From assembly GCA_041913045.1 (NCBI GenBank), contig JAYSGB010000005.1, positions 90,299-154,298 on the forward strand: a stretch of DNA of 64,000 bases, in the 5' to 3' direction. This DNA comes from CAMLOF01 sp041913045. GTDB taxonomy: Bacteria; Pseudomonadota; Gammaproteobacteria; Burkholderiales; Burkholderiaceae_C. Below the pieces are notes generated by a model. The model was not told where the DNA came from and did no database searches. It saw only the letters and a program-made list of their open reading frames with translations. Positions 50,653-61,232 of this stretch are shown here, one piece after another. Position numbers and translations under genes: made by a program. Each line of letters begins with the position of its first letter. Positions within the stretch are counted from its first letter, which is position 1.

Positions 50653-51556
50653 GGTGGTTCAGGCGCACGCGCACCGTTTGCGTGACCAGCGCGGCTTCGA
50701 TGCCGCAACCCTCGGCTCCCGTGTCGATGAGTTCCGGCTCCACCACGGGGTGGTTGTCGCCTTCCAGCACTGAAGCCACCCACGGCTCCCCGGGGCGGCC
50801 TGAACGGCGCAACACCACAGCCACGCGGCCATCCAGCAGGCGCACAAACGTGCCCGGCGGGCAGATGCCAACCGTCTTGAGCAGGGTGTGCCCCACGTCA
50901 TCGATCACCTGCCCCTGGGTGACTACGGCGTGTCGACCGGCATCCGTCACGCAACGGCCGGGCCGGGTCTCGCGCGGGCTGATGAGCGCGGCGTAGCGGT
51001 CCGTGGCCATCAGGATGCGGGTGGGCAGGTCGGTGGCGGTACCCTGTTCGTGGTGTTGCTCCACGATGTGCAGCCAGAGTTTGTCTTGCACACCCAGTTC
51101 GCGCATCCATTGGGCCCCGCGCGCCGGGTGGGTGTCGATCAAGGCGCGCTGCTCGGTTGTTGGCTGAACCATCTGGGCGGCCAGTTCGTCCTGCAGGCGC
51201 GTCATGGCAATGTTCATCGTCAGCGCGGCCAACCCCAGGCTGTGGCGCTGGGGGGTGGTCAAACCCAGTTCGGTGGCCAGCAATTCACTCAGGGCGGCGC
51301 AGACCATGGCGTGCGAGGCGCTATACCCCACCGTGGAGCTGGCCGCCAGCTGGAACAGCCAGTAGAGCGCGCTGTCGGGGTCCAGCGCCAACAGCGCGTC
51401 CATGCGCTGGTGCAGTGCCTGTATCTGGCCGGTAAAGTCGGCATGCTGCTGCGGCGCCAGCAGCATGGCCGACAGGCGAGTGTCCAGATCGGACCATTGC
51501 TGCATCCAGTCGTGCATGGAGGCGTAGGCCGGATCGGGTTGGCTCGAAAAGTTCAT
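50609..51556 (-). CDS. HD-GYP-like regulatory protein with degraded HD motif
   Basis: 315 residues. ALYWLFQLAASSTVGYSASH, HPARGAQWMRELGVQDKLWL, IVEQHHEQGTATDLPTRILM and ATDRYAALISPRETRPGR follow the order of HD-GYP domains, but the expected HD dyad position reads AALTMNIAMTR with no His-Asp, so hydrolysis of cyclic di-GMP is unlikely. It may bind c-di-GMP or have another role. It overlaps the convergent ridA by 44 bases. Start MNFSSQPDPAYASMHDW is unremarkable. Confidence 0.7.
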   Translation of the reverse strand: MNFSSQPDPAYASMHDWMQQWSDLDTRLSAMLLAPQQHADFTGQIQALHQRMDALLALDPDSALYWLFQLAASSTVGYSASHAMVCAALSELLATELGLTTPQRHSLGLAALTMNIAMTRLQDELAAQMVQPTTEQRALIDTHPARGAQWMRELGVQDKLWLHIVEQHHEQGTATDLPTRILMATDRYAALISPRETRPGRCVTDAGRHAVVTQGQVIDDVGHTLLKTVGICPPGTFVRLLDGRVAVVLRRSGRPGEPWVASVLEGDNHPVVEPELIDTGAEGCGIEAALVTQTVRVRLNHPRLLQLSRMAAGRQ

Positions 51557-51567
51557 GTAACGGCGCC

Positions 51568-52227
51568 TCAGTATCTCGGGTTCAGGATCATGCGGTCGCT
51601 CTCGCGGCGCATGTCGAAGCGTGAAAGAAAGCTGTTGCCCAGCAGTACGAAGGGCATGCTGGCAGGCAGAACCACTGCCGCCACGCCGTGGCTGGTGTGC
51701 GGCCCCACGCTCACGGTGTTCAACTGCACGTGGTGGCCCACAATGTCGCCATTGGCGGTCTTGATCCGCACGGGGGTGCCCTGCTTGTAGGGCACGCCGA
51801 TGCGCTGTGCCTCGGTCTCGCTCATGGCCAGGAGTGTGGCACCCGTGTCCACCAGAAAGCGCACAGGGCGGCCATTGATCTGCCCGCTGGCGGTGAAGTG
51901 GCCGCCCAGGTCTGCCATGAGCACGATGTTGGGCTGCTCGTTGCGGGCAGGGGCAGCCATGGGTCCTTCGCCAAGCCGCAGGGTGCGGCGTTCCCCTTGC
52001 ATCTCGACGACCGCACGGTCGTTCTCTACGCTGACCACACGCACACCGTCGTGGCTCTGGCCTGGGGCCAGGAAGCGTGGAGCAGCTCCGTTGATCACGA
52101 GCAAGGCTTTGCCGCCCGCTGTGCCCGTCAGGTCCACCGTCTGCGCCAGGCAGGGCAAGGCCAGGGCTGCCGTGGCCAGCACCCCGGCCAGCCTTGCAGG
52201 CATTGGCAATCGGGGCAGTGCGGTCAT
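51568..52227 (-). CDS. Retropepsin-like aspartic protease (TIGR02281 family)
   Basis: 219 residues with an N-terminal signal peptide (LAGVLATAALALPCLAQT). The aspartic protease motif is FLVDTGATLLAMSETEAQRI (DTGA), preceded by HFTASGQINGRPVRFLVDTG and followed by VLLGNSFLSRFDM (LLG) typical of the family. It is probably a periplasmic protease. Close to yajQ (6 bases) and HD-like gene (11 bases) on the same strand, possibly one operon. Confidence 0.85.
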   Translation of the reverse strand: MTALPRLPMPARLAGVLATAALALPCLAQTVDLTGTAGGKALLVINGAAPRFLAPGQSHDGVRVVSVENDRAVVEMQGERRTLRLGEGPMAAPARNEQPNIVLMADLGGHFTASGQINGRPVRFLVDTGATLLAMSETEAQRIGVPYKQGTPVRIKTANGDIVGHHVQLNTVSVGPHTSHGVAAVVLPASMPFVLLGNSFLSRFDMRRESDRMILNPRY

Positions 52228-52233
52228 GGAGCC

Positions 52234-52719
52234 TCAGTCGCGGAAGTTGTCGAAGGACAGCGGCAGGTCCTTCATCTCGGTGCGGATCAGCGCCATGGCG
52301 GCCTGCAGGTCGTCGCGCTTGGCGCCGGTCACGCGCACGGCATCGCCCTGAATGGCGGCCTGCACCTTCATCTTGCTGCCCTTGATGGCCTGCTGGATCT
52401 TCTTGGCGTCTTCGCTGCTGATGCCGTTGCGCACCTTCACGACCTGCTTGACCTTGTCGCCGCCCATCTTCTCGACCTTGCCCACTTCCAGGAAGCGCAC
52501 GTCCACATTGCGTTTGGTGAGCTTGTTGCGCAGGATGTCTTCCACCTGCTGGAGCTGGAAATCGGCATCGCCGAACAAGGTGATTTCCTTGTCCTTGAGT
52601 TCGACGGCGGCACTGGTGCCCTTGAAGTCGAAACGGGTGCCGATTTCCTTGGCGGTGTTCTCGACGGCGTTCTTGACTTCAACGAAATCGGCTTCGAGTT
52701 TGGTATCGAAAGAAGGCAT
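52234..52719 (-). CDS. yajQ: YajQ family cyclic-di-GMP-binding protein
   Basis: 161 residues from the ATG at 52719, chosen over a start 6 codons upstream. MPSFDTKLEADFVEVKNAVE, EIGTRFDFKGTSAAVELKDK and ISSEDAKKIQQAIKGSKMK, KVQAAIQGDAVRVTGAKRDDLQ (in pieces) are typical YajQ (UPF0234) sequences with two related alpha-beta repeats. In Xanthomonas it binds c-di-GMP and regulates transcription. Confidence 0.94.
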   Translation of the reverse strand: MPSFDTKLEADFVEVKNAVENTAKEIGTRFDFKGTSAAVELKDKEITLFGDADFQLQQVEDILRNKLTKRNVDVRFLEVGKVEKMGGDKVKQVVKVRNGISSEDAKKIQQAIKGSKMKVQAAIQGDAVRVTGAKRDDLQAAMALIRTEMKDLPLSFDNFRD

Positions 52720-52752
52720 GGGTGGCTGGGGTTCCAATGAGACAATCCTTGC

Positions 52753-53805
52753 ATGTTAGTCGAGAAAAACGTGGCGCTCCAGCGCCTGAACACTTTTGGC
52801 ATTGCCGCGCGTGCGCACCGGCTGGCACGAGTGCGTGCCGAGGCCGATGCGCAGGCCTTGATCCGTCACCCCGACTGGCGTGCGGACGAGGTGTTCGTGC
52901 TGGGCGGCGGCAGCAATATCGTGCTGACTGGCGACGTGCGCAAGCTGGTGTTGAAGGTGGAGATTCCTGGGCGGCGCGTGCTGCAGGAAACCGAGCGCGG
53001 CTGGTTGGTGGAAGCTGGCGCGGGTGAGGTCTGGCACGATTTCGTGGCCTGGACCCTGGCGCAGGGTTGCCCTGGGCTGGAGAACATGGCGCTCATCCCG
53101 GGCACCGTAGGGGCTTCGCCCGTGCAGAATATCGGCGCCTACGGTGTGGAACTGCAAGACCGTTTCCACTCGCTCGACGCCATCGACCTGGAAACCGGAC
53201 AGACCTTCACGCTCGACGCCGCGCAGTGCGGCTTCGGTTACCGCGACTCGGTGTTCAAGCATGAACGCGCGGGTGAGCGCGGCTTTGGCCTGGCTGGCCG
53301 CGCGCTGATCCTGCGCGTGCGCTTCTGGCTGCCCAAACCCTGGAAGCCGGTACTGGGCTACCTGGACCTGGAGCGCAAGATGGCCGAGACCGGCATTGCA
53401 GAGCCAAGCGCGCAGCAGGTGTTCGACTGGATTTGCGAGATACGTCGTGCCAAGCTGCCGGACCCGGCGCAGATAGGCAACGCGGGCAGCTTCTTCAAGA
53501 ACCCGACGGTCACGCCCGACCAGTGCGCGGACATCATCGGGCGCGACCCCAAGGTGGTGCACTACCCCATGCCCGACGGCAGCATCAAGCTGGCGGCCGG
53601 CTGGCTGATAGACGCCTGCGGCTGGAAGGGCAAGACCGTGGGCCACGCGGGCGTGTACGAGAAGCAGGCGCTGGTGCTGGTGAACCGGGGTGACGCCGAG
53701 CACCCCTGCACCGGAGGCGAAGTCATGACGCTGGCGCGCGCCATCCAGACGAGCGTTTACGAGCGCTTCGGCATTCGGCTGGAACCCGAGCCGGTGGTGG
53801 TCTGA
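52753..53805 (+). CDS. murB: UDP-N-acetylenolpyruvoylglucosamine reductase
   Basis: 350 residues. FAD-binding segments FVLGGGSNIVLTGDV and PGTVGASPVQNIGAYGVEL, the catalytic area SVFKHERAGERGFGLAG, and GNAGSFFKNPTV with Ser and Lys plus a C-terminal FGIRLEPEP (Glu) identify MurB type I. It makes UDP-MurNAc for peptidoglycan. Divergent from yajQ with 33 bases between starts. The next gene starts 5 bases after the stop. Confidence 0.96.
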   Translation: MLVEKNVALQRLNTFGIAARAHRLARVRAEADAQALIRHPDWRADEVFVLGGGSNIVLTGDVRKLVLKVEIPGRRVLQETERGWLVEAGAGEVWHDFVAWTLAQGCPGLENMALIPGTVGASPVQNIGAYGVELQDRFHSLDAIDLETGQTFTLDAAQCGFGYRDSVFKHERAGERGFGLAGRALILRVRFWLPKPWKPVLGYLDLERKMAETGIAEPSAQQVFDWICEIRRAKLPDPAQIGNAGSFFKNPTVTPDQCADIIGRDPKVVHYPMPDGSIKLAAGWLIDACGWKGKTVGHAGVYEKQALVLVNRGDAEHPCTGGEVMTLARAIQTSVYERFGIRLEPEPVVV

Positions 53806-53810
53806 CCGGT

Positions 53811-54845
53811 ATGCGCGGTTTGGAGCTGCTGGGTTCGGTGCGGGGCCGCAAGGTGTGGCGAGGTGGTGCCTTGCGCGTCGTCCTCTCTGGGCTGCTGCTG
53901 GCGCTTGCGCTGTATTTGGCAGGGCCGCGCAACGACTTCGGTCCCGACGTGCCCACCCATCGAACCCAACCGCCCGCCGAACGGTCTGCGTTGGACGGCT
54001 GGCTGCAGCGCCGCGAAGCCGCTTACCCAGACCTGCGCCCTGGCGTGGCCAAAGGCGTTGTATGGCACGGAACGCCCGGCCAACGCACTGGCTGGGCCGT
54101 GGTAAATCTGCACGGTTACAGTGCCAGCCGCTTGGAGACGGCGCCACTTGCCGAGACGGTTGCAAAGCACCTGGGCGCCAACCTCTATCAGAGCCGCCTT
54201 GCTGGCCACGGCCTAAGCAGCGAGGCGATGGGCGAAGTCACTGTGCAGGACTGGCTGGCCGATGCCGTGGAGGCGGCGCGCATCGGCGGCATGCTGGGTG
54301 ACAAGGTGCTGGTGGTGGGGGTGTCCAGCGGCGCCACGCTGGCCACCTGGCTGGCCATGCGGCCCGAGGGCCGTGACGTGGCGGCCTACGCCTTCATCTC
54401 GCCCAACTACGGCCCCAAAAACAAGCGTGCGGAACTCATCAACACCCCTTGGGGGCGGCAACTGGCCTTGCTGCAGGAGGGCGAAATGCGCGGCCAAACC
54501 AGCGCCGACCCTCGGGAGGCGCAGGCTTGGACCCACCGCCACCCCACGCGCGCCCTGTTTCCCATGATGGCGCTGGTCAAGCATGTGCGTGAAAGCGACC
54601 TGTCACGTTTCACGAAACCGGTTCTTGTTCTTTACTCAGAACGCGACCAGACGGTTGATCCAGCGGATATCCGTGAAGTTTTTGCGCGCATGGGCAGCGA
54701 AGCCAAGACGCTGGAGGCCGTGACCTACAGCGAATCTGCCGGGCAGCACGTGCTGGCGGGGGACATCCGCGCCCCGCGCGCCACCGCGCCCATGGCCCGG
54801 CGCATTGCAGATTGGGTGCAGGCTCTGCCGAACCGACGCCCTTGA
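53811..54845 (+). CDS. Alpha/beta hydrolase with N-terminal membrane segment
   Basis: 344 residues. An N-terminal hydrophobic stretch VVLSGLLLALALYLAG (about 24-40) suggests membrane anchorage. Catalytic features: VVNLHGYSASRLETAP, VVGVSSGATLATWLAM (GVSSG nucleophile elbow), VLVLYSERDQTVDPADI and a late SAGQHVLAGD. Substrate unknown; serine-hydrolase class of lysophospholipase type is possible. It follows murB with 5 bases and ends before a strong terminator. Confidence 0.82.
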   Translation: MRGLELLGSVRGRKVWRGGALRVVLSGLLLALALYLAGPRNDFGPDVPTHRTQPPAERSALDGWLQRREAAYPDLRPGVAKGVVWHGTPGQRTGWAVVNLHGYSASRLETAPLAETVAKHLGANLYQSRLAGHGLSSEAMGEVTVQDWLADAVEAARIGGMLGDKVLVVGVSSGATLATWLAMRPEGRDVAAYAFISPNYGPKNKRAELINTPWGRQLALLQEGEMRGQTSADPREAQAWTHRHPTRALFPMMALVKHVRESDLSRFTKPVLVLYSERDQTVDPADIREVFARMGSEAKTLEAVTYSESAGQHVLAGDIRAPRATAPMARRIADWVQALPNRRP

Positions 54846-54862
54846 TTGGCGCACTCAACACA

Positions 54863-54889
54863 AAAGGGCCGCGTATGCGGCCCTTTCGG
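54863..54889. terminator. Terminator between hydrolase gene and argG
   Basis: AAAGGGCCGC, loop GTAT, GCGGCCCTTT; plus strand continues with CGGTTTT. It lies between convergent genes and works on both strands. Confidence 0.8.
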
Positions 54890-54908
54890 TTTTAAGCAGT
54901 GATCGCGC

Positions 54909-56237
54909 TTACTCGCCCAGCTTCAGGAAGTCGTCGCCCTTGCCCAGCGACAGCAGGCCAGTCTGGGAGTAGATGCCCAGCTTGGCGCGCGTGTCGGTGA
55001 TGTCCAGGTTGCGCATCGTCAGCTGGCCGATGCGGTCCATCGGGGTGAACGGCGCGTCTTCCACCTTCTCCATGCTCAGGCGCTCGGGCGCGTAGGTCAG
55101 GTTCGGGCTGTCGGTGTTCAGGATGGAGTAGTCGTTGCCACGACGCAGCTCCAGCGTCACCTCGCCGGTCACGGCGCGCGCCACCCAGCGCTGGGCGGTT
55201 TCGCGCAGCATGATGGCCTGCGGGTCGAACCAGCGGCCCTGGTACAGCAGGCGGCCCAGGCGCAGGCCGTTGATGCGGTACTGCTCGATGGTGTCTTCGT
55301 TGTGGATGCCGGTGACCAGTCGCTCGTAGGCGATGTGCAGCAGTGCCATGCCCGGGGCTTCGTAGATGCCGCGGCTCTTGGCCTCGATGATGCGGTTCTC
55401 GATCTGGTCGCTCATGCCCAGGCCGTGACGGCCGCCGATCTCGTTGGCCTTCAGGAACAGGTCCACCGGCGATTCGAAGGTCTGGCCGTTCAGGGCGACC
55501 GGCTGGCCTTCCTCGAAACGGACGGTGACTTCTTCAGCCTTCACCTCGACCTCGGGCTTCCAGAACGCCACGCCCATGATCGGGTTGACGATGCGGATGC
55601 CGGAGTTCAGGTGCTCCAGGTCCTTTGCCTCGTGGGTGGCGCCCAGCATGTTGCTGTCGGTGCTGTAGGCCTTTTCCACGCTCATCTTGTAGTCGAAGCC
55701 GTTGGCGATGAGGAATTCGCTCATCTCCTTGCGGCCGCCCAGCTCGTCGATGAAGGTCTGGTCCAGCCAGGGCTTGTAGATCTTCAGGCTCGGGTTGGTG
55801 AGCAGGCCGTAGCGGTAGAAGCGCTCGATGTCGTTGCCCTTGAAGGTCGAGCCGTCGCCCCAGATGTGGACGTCGTCTTCCTTCATGGCCGCCACCAGCA
55901 TGGTGCCGGTCACGGCGCGGCCCAGCGGGGTGGTGTTGAAGTAGGTGATGCCACCGGTGCTGATGTGAAAGGCGCCGCACTGGATGGCGGCGATGCCTTC
56001 GTGGGCCAGCTGCAGGCGGCAGTCCACCAGGCGGGCCTTCTCGGCGCCGTAGGCCATGGCCTTACGCGGGATCTCGTCGTAGTCGGTCTCGTCGGGCTGG
56101 CCCAGGTTGGCGGTGTAGGCGTAGGGCAGGGCGCCCTTCTTCTTCATCCACAGCAGCGCGGCGGAGGTGTCCAGGCCGCCCGAAAAGGCGATGCCGACTT
56201 TCTGTTGCAGAGGCAGGTGTTGGAGAATGGTGGCCAT
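54909..56237 (-). CDS. argG: Argininosuccinate synthase
   Basis: 442 residues from the ATG at 56237, the long (type II) form. PP-loop: IAFSGGLDTSAALLWM (about 15-30). Others: DETDYDEIPRKAMAYGAEKA, STGGITYFNTTPLGRAVTGT, IWGDGSTFKGNDIERFYRYG, and LKIYKPWLDQTFIDELGGR. It joins citrulline and aspartate in arginine synthesis. It is 8 bases behind ppnP on the same strand and may be co-transcribed with it. Confidence 0.97.
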   Translation of the reverse strand: MATILQHLPLQQKVGIAFSGGLDTSAALLWMKKKGALPYAYTANLGQPDETDYDEIPRKAMAYGAEKARLVDCRLQLAHEGIAAIQCGAFHISTGGITYFNTTPLGRAVTGTMLVAAMKEDDVHIWGDGSTFKGNDIERFYRYGLLTNPSLKIYKPWLDQTFIDELGGRKEMSEFLIANGFDYKMSVEKAYSTDSNMLGATHEAKDLEHLNSGIRIVNPIMGVAFWKPEVEVKAEEVTVRFEEGQPVALNGQTFESPVDLFLKANEIGGRHGLGMSDQIENRIIEAKSRGIYEAPGMALLHIAYERLVTGIHNEDTIEQYRINGLRLGRLLYQGRWFDPQAIMLRETAQRWVARAVTGEVTLELRRGNDYSILNTDSPNLTYAPERLSMEKVEDAPFTPMDRIGQLTMRNLDITDTRAKLGIYSQTGLLSLGKGDDFLKLGE

Positions 56238-56244
56238 GGTGCGA

Positions 56245-56562
56245 TTAACCGAAGTGGCAGATGTAGTGGTAGGGCTCGGTGACGCGGATGTCGAAGCTGG
56301 AGTTGCCGGGCACGCTGAACTTGTCGCCAGGGCCGGACTTCTTCCATTCGTCGGTGCCCTTGAGTTTGTACTCGCAGGAACCGGCCACGCATTCCATGAT
56401 TTCCGGCGCGCCGGTGTTGAAGGTGAGGGTGGCGGGCAGCACCACGCCAACGGACTTCTTGGTGCCGTCGGCGAAGGTGATGCCGTGGCTCACGCACTTG
56501 CCGTCGAAATAGACGCTGGCCTGGGTGTTGACGGTCACGCCGTCGAATTGGGTGGTGGTCAT
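56245..56562 (-). CDS. ppnP: Pyrimidine/purine nucleoside phosphorylase (DUF1255)
   Basis: 105 residues from the ATG at 56562. Small cupin: MTTTQFDGVTVNTQASVYF, GKCVSHGITFADGTKKSVGV, GAPEIMECVAGSCEYKL and a late FSVPGNSSFDIRVTEPYHYI are characteristic of YaiE/PpnP. It phosphorolyses several nucleosides. Confidence 0.92.
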   Translation of the reverse strand: MTTTQFDGVTVNTQASVYFDGKCVSHGITFADGTKKSVGVVLPATLTFNTGAPEIMECVAGSCEYKLKGTDEWKKSGPGDKFSVPGNSSFDIRVTEPYHYICHFG

Positions 56563-56656
56563 GTGGGGTCCGCTGGAGGATGCGTCAAATGAACAAGGCG
56601 CCACCCCGGGGCGGCGCCAACTTCCGGTATTTTAGAGGAGGGCGTTCTGAGTCGCT

Positions 56657-57004
56657 TCAGCCCCGTTCAGCCCAGTCGGCGGGGTCGAAGCCCACGGTCA
56701 CGCTGCCGTTGCTCCATTCCACCACCGGGCGCTTGATGACGCTGGCGTGCTGCTGCATCAGGGCATGGGCGCTGGCCTCGTCGGTCAGGCTGGCCTGGGT
56801 GGCCGGGTCAAGCTGGCGCCAGGTCGTGCCCTTGCGGTTGACCAGCTTTTCCCAGCCAGCCTGTGCGCTCCAGTGGGGCAGGCGGTCGGCAGGAACGCCT
56901 TGCTTCTTGAAGTCGTGGAATTCGTGGGCCACGCCGCGCTCGTTGAGCCAGGTGCGCGCCTTTTTCACGGTGTCGCAGTTGGGGATGCCGTAAACCTTGA
57001 TCAT
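56657..57004 (-). CDS. ArsC-family reductase (YffB-like)
   Basis: 115 residues from the ATG at 57004. MIKVYGIPNCDTVKKARTWL contains the CDTVKKA motif with a single Cys near residue 10 (CxxS-like), followed by HEFHDFKKQGVPADRLPHW and IKRPVVEWSNG. This matches the ArsC/Spx thioredoxin-fold family, YffB/Spx-type branch; the true role is probably thiol redox rather than arsenate reduction. It is divergent from folC. A GC-rich hairpin GGCGCC...GGCGCC lies 36 bases after its stop. Confidence 0.88.
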   Translation of the reverse strand: MIKVYGIPNCDTVKKARTWLNERGVAHEFHDFKKQGVPADRLPHWSAQAGWEKLVNRKGTTWRQLDPATQASLTDEASAHALMQQHASVIKRPVVEWSNGSVTVGFDPADWAERG

Positions 57005-57060
57005 GCCCCGGATTGTGCCCCACGGCGCCCGGGACATGTGCGCGCTGCGACAATACGGGA

Positions 57061-58413
57061 ATGTCTTCCCACGCGCACGATCTGCCCCTGCCCGCCACCC
57101 TGCCGCAATGGCTTGAACATTGCGAACGCCTGCACCCCCAGACCATAGAAATGGGGTTGGAACGGGTGCGCACCGTGGCCCAGCGCCTCAACCAGGGCCA
57201 GGGGCTTCAACCGGCGTGCCCGGTGATTACCGTGGCTGGCACCAATGGCAAGGGTTCCACCTGCGCCATGCTGGAAGTCATTTACCAGCAGGCGGGCTAC
57301 CGCACAGGCGTCTACACCTCGCCGCACCTGGTGCACTTCGAGGAGCGCTGCCGAATTCGGGGCGAGGTGGCCCCCGCCGACGCGCTGCTGCCCGCCTTTG
57401 CCGAGGTGGAGGCCGCGCGCCGGGGCGATGGCTCGGCGCAGCCCGAGGTGTCGCTGACGTATTTCGAATTCACCACCCTGGCCATCGTGCTGACGTTGGC
57501 GCGCGCCGGGCTGGACGTGATCATTCTCGAAGTGGGCCTGGGCGGGCGGTTGGACGCCGTGAACGTGCTGGATGCCGATTGCGCCGTCATCACCAGCATC
57601 GACCTGGACCACATGGAATACCTGGGCCCCGACCGCGAGGCCATAGGCTACGAGAAGGCGGGCATCATGCGCACCGGGCGCCCGGTGGTGGTGAGCGACC
57701 CGGTGCCGCCGCAAAGCGTGCTGGACCGCGCGCTCGAAGTGGGCGCCGACCTGTGGCGCCTGGGGCGCGACTTCCACTTTGCTGGTGACAAGCAGCAATG
57801 GGGCTGGACGGGGCGCAGCCGCCGTTACAGCGGGCTCGCTTACCCGGCGCTGCGAGGTGCGAACCAGCTGGTCAATGCTTCGGGTGTGCTGGCGGCGCTG
57901 GAAGCGCTGCACCCGCGCCTGCCGGTCACGGCGCAGGCCGTGCGCAATGGCCTGGCCATGGTGGAACTGCCCGGGCGCTTCCAGATCGTGCCCGGCCAGC
58001 CCACGCTGGTGCTGGACGTGGCGCACAACCCCCATTCCGTGGCGGCCCTGGCTGAAAACCTGGACGCCATGGGCTTTTACCCCACCACCCACGCGGTGTT
58101 TGGCGCCATGGCCGACAAGGACCTGCGTGTGATGTTCGAGCGGGTAGGCCCACTGATTGACCGCTGGTACTTCACCGACCTGCCGCTGGCGCGCGCCGCC
58201 AAGGCGCTGGACCTGTCCGCCATCTGGCAGGGCACCAACCAGCGGCCCGACGTGCGCAGCAGCCAGCATGCCGACCCTCAGCAGGCGCTGGACGCGGCAG
58301 TCGCTCAGGCAGACCCGGCTGATAGAATCGTGGTTTTTGGTTCCTTCTTCACCGTAGGCGGCGTTTTGCGCAACGGGGTGCCCCGCCTGGCGGCCAGGCA
58401 TTTGCAGCCCTGA
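57061..58413 (+). CDS. folC: Folylpolyglutamate synthase / dihydrofolate synthase
   Basis: 450 residues from ATG 57061. GTNGKGSTCAMLEVIYQQAG is the P-loop, followed by TGVYTSPHLVHFEERCRI, EVGLGGRLDAVNVLDAD, and TSIDLDHMEYLGPDREAIGYE, EKAGIMRTGRPVVV. C-terminal ligase domain: LDVAHNPHSVAALAENLDA and MADKDLRVMFERVG. First gene of the folC - SPOR - cvpA - purF - metZ run in this order, as in other Burkholderiales. Confidence 0.95.
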   Translation: MSSHAHDLPLPATLPQWLEHCERLHPQTIEMGLERVRTVAQRLNQGQGLQPACPVITVAGTNGKGSTCAMLEVIYQQAGYRTGVYTSPHLVHFEERCRIRGEVAPADALLPAFAEVEAARRGDGSAQPEVSLTYFEFTTLAIVLTLARAGLDVIILEVGLGGRLDAVNVLDADCAVITSIDLDHMEYLGPDREAIGYEKAGIMRTGRPVVVSDPVPPQSVLDRALEVGADLWRLGRDFHFAGDKQQWGWTGRSRRYSGLAYPALRGANQLVNASGVLAALEALHPRLPVTAQAVRNGLAMVELPGRFQIVPGQPTLVLDVAHNPHSVAALAENLDAMGFYPTTHAVFGAMADKDLRVMFERVGPLIDRWYFTDLPLARAAKALDLSAIWQGTNQRPDVRSSQHADPQQALDAAVAQADPADRIVVFGSFFTVGGVLRNGVPRLAARHLQP

Positions 58414-58469
58414 CGCCTCGAACCGACCGTTCGTGACGCTGCGCGGTCTTCCCAGAGCGAAACCGGCGA

Positions 58470-59231
58470 ATGTTCAAACTCCGTCCAGGCGGGCAGGGCA
58501 ATGCCAGCCCGTCGCAGCCACCCACCATCGAGGCGGTGCGCCGTCGTGCCCGGCATCGCCTCATCGGCGCGAGTGTGCTCGTGCTGGCTGGCGTGATCGG
58601 TCTGCCGCTGCTGTTCGACACGCAGCCGCGTCCCATCCCGGTAGATATCCCCATCGACATCCCGGCCAAGAACACGGCCAAGCCATTGAGCCTGCCTTCG
58701 GAAAAACCGCAGGCGTCGGCGGCCAAGGTCGATGGTCTGGCTGAGGGCGAAGAGGCCGTGGCCAAGGCCCCGGCGAAAGTGGAGTCTTCGACTGGCTCCG
58801 CACCCCAGGCGCCCGCCAAGGTGGAAGCACCTGCCAAGACGGAAGCCCCCGCCAAACCCGAAACACCTGCCAGCAAGCCGGTGGAACCAACGCCTGCGCC
58901 CAAACCGGCACCCGCGCCAGAGCCAGCCAAACCGGCTGCCGCGCCCGCGCCAACAGACGCGGCACGTGCCCAGGCCCTGCTGGATGGCAAGGCTGCCTCA
59001 AATGCCCGCGTGGTGGTGCAGGTGGGTGCATTTGCCGACCAAGCCCGCGCCCGCGAGGTGCGCCAGCGTCTGGAGCGCGCAGGCCTCAAGACCTACACCC
59101 ACGTGGCCGACACGCCCGAAGGCAAGCGCATACGCGTGCGCCTGGGGCCCTTCGATACCCGGGCCGATGCCGAAAAGGCCGCGAACAAGGTCAAGGGCCT
59201 TGGTCTGCCCGCAGCCATCCTCACACTCTGA
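58470..59231 (+). CDS. SPOR domain cell-division protein (DedD-like)
   Basis: 253 residues: a short cytoplasmic start, one membrane helix (about 32-50, LIGASVLVLAGVIGLPLLF), a long Ala/Pro/Lys-rich periplasmic linker (about 60-165), and a SPOR domain (about 175-252, VVVQVGAFADQARAREVRQR and AEKAANKVKGLGLPAA). SPOR domains bind denuded peptidoglycan at the septum. It starts 57 bases after folC and ends in a TGATG overlap with cvpA. Confidence 0.9.
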   Translation: MFKLRPGGQGNASPSQPPTIEAVRRRARHRLIGASVLVLAGVIGLPLLFDTQPRPIPVDIPIDIPAKNTAKPLSLPSEKPQASAAKVDGLAEGEEAVAKAPAKVESSTGSAPQAPAKVEAPAKTEAPAKPETPASKPVEPTPAPKPAPAPEPAKPAAAPAPTDAARAQALLDGKAASNARVVVQVGAFADQARAREVRQRLERAGLKTYTHVADTPEGKRIRVRLGPFDTRADAEKAANKVKGLGLPAAILTL

Positions 59232-59716
59232 TGGCTGCCGTCGACATCTTCCTGCTGCTGGTGTTGCTGGCGTCGGTGTTCATCGGCGTCTGGCGCGGCC
59301 TCGTGTTCGAGGTGCTCTCCGTAGCGGGGTGGGTGGCGGCTTTCTTCCTGGCGCAGTGGTATGCCGACGAGGCAGCTGCGCTGCTCCCGCTGGGCAACAC
59401 GGCCGAACCCCTGCGTTACGCGGCGGGTTTTGCCGTGGTGTTCGTGGGGGTGGCCTTCGCGTCCGGCCTGCTGGCCTGGCTCATCAAGAAGGGAATTGAA
59501 TCCGTAGGGCTGCGCCCGGTAGACCGAACGCTGGGGGCCGCCTTCGGCCTGCTGCGCGGCTTGGTCATCCTGCTGGCCGTGGCCCTGGTGGTGCACATGA
59601 CACCACTCAAAGACAACAACGACTGGCGTGCATCGGTGGGGGCGGCCTGGCTGGAAGCCGGACTGCATGCCGTCAAGGGCACCATGCCCGACAACCTAGC
59701 TCCCTATTTTCCCTGA
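59231..59716 (+). CDS. cvpA: CvpA family membrane protein
   Basis: 161 residues, four hydrophobic stretches: VDIFLLLVLLASVFIGVWRG, VAGWVAAFFLAQWYA, RYAAGFAVVFVGVAFASGLL and LGAAFGLLRGLVILLAVALVV. The start overlaps the SPOR protein stop (TGATG). CvpA/colicin V production proteins commonly lie just before purF, as here; the exact function is not known. Confidence 0.92.
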   Translation: MAAVDIFLLLVLLASVFIGVWRGLVFEVLSVAGWVAAFFLAQWYADEAAALLPLGNTAEPLRYAAGFAVVFVGVAFASGLLAWLIKKGIESVGLRPVDRTLGAAFGLLRGLVILLAVALVVHMTPLKDNNDWRASVGAAWLEAGLHAVKGTMPDNLAPYFP

Positions 59717-59726
59717 GGACAATGCC

Positions 59727-61228
<1,502 letters not shown>

Positions 61229-61232
<4 letters not shown>

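Noticed and set aside
56598..56622. GGCGCC hairpin as a strong terminator
   Set aside because: Stem is short around a GC-rich loop and no T tract follows; at most a weak stop for the ArsC-like gene.
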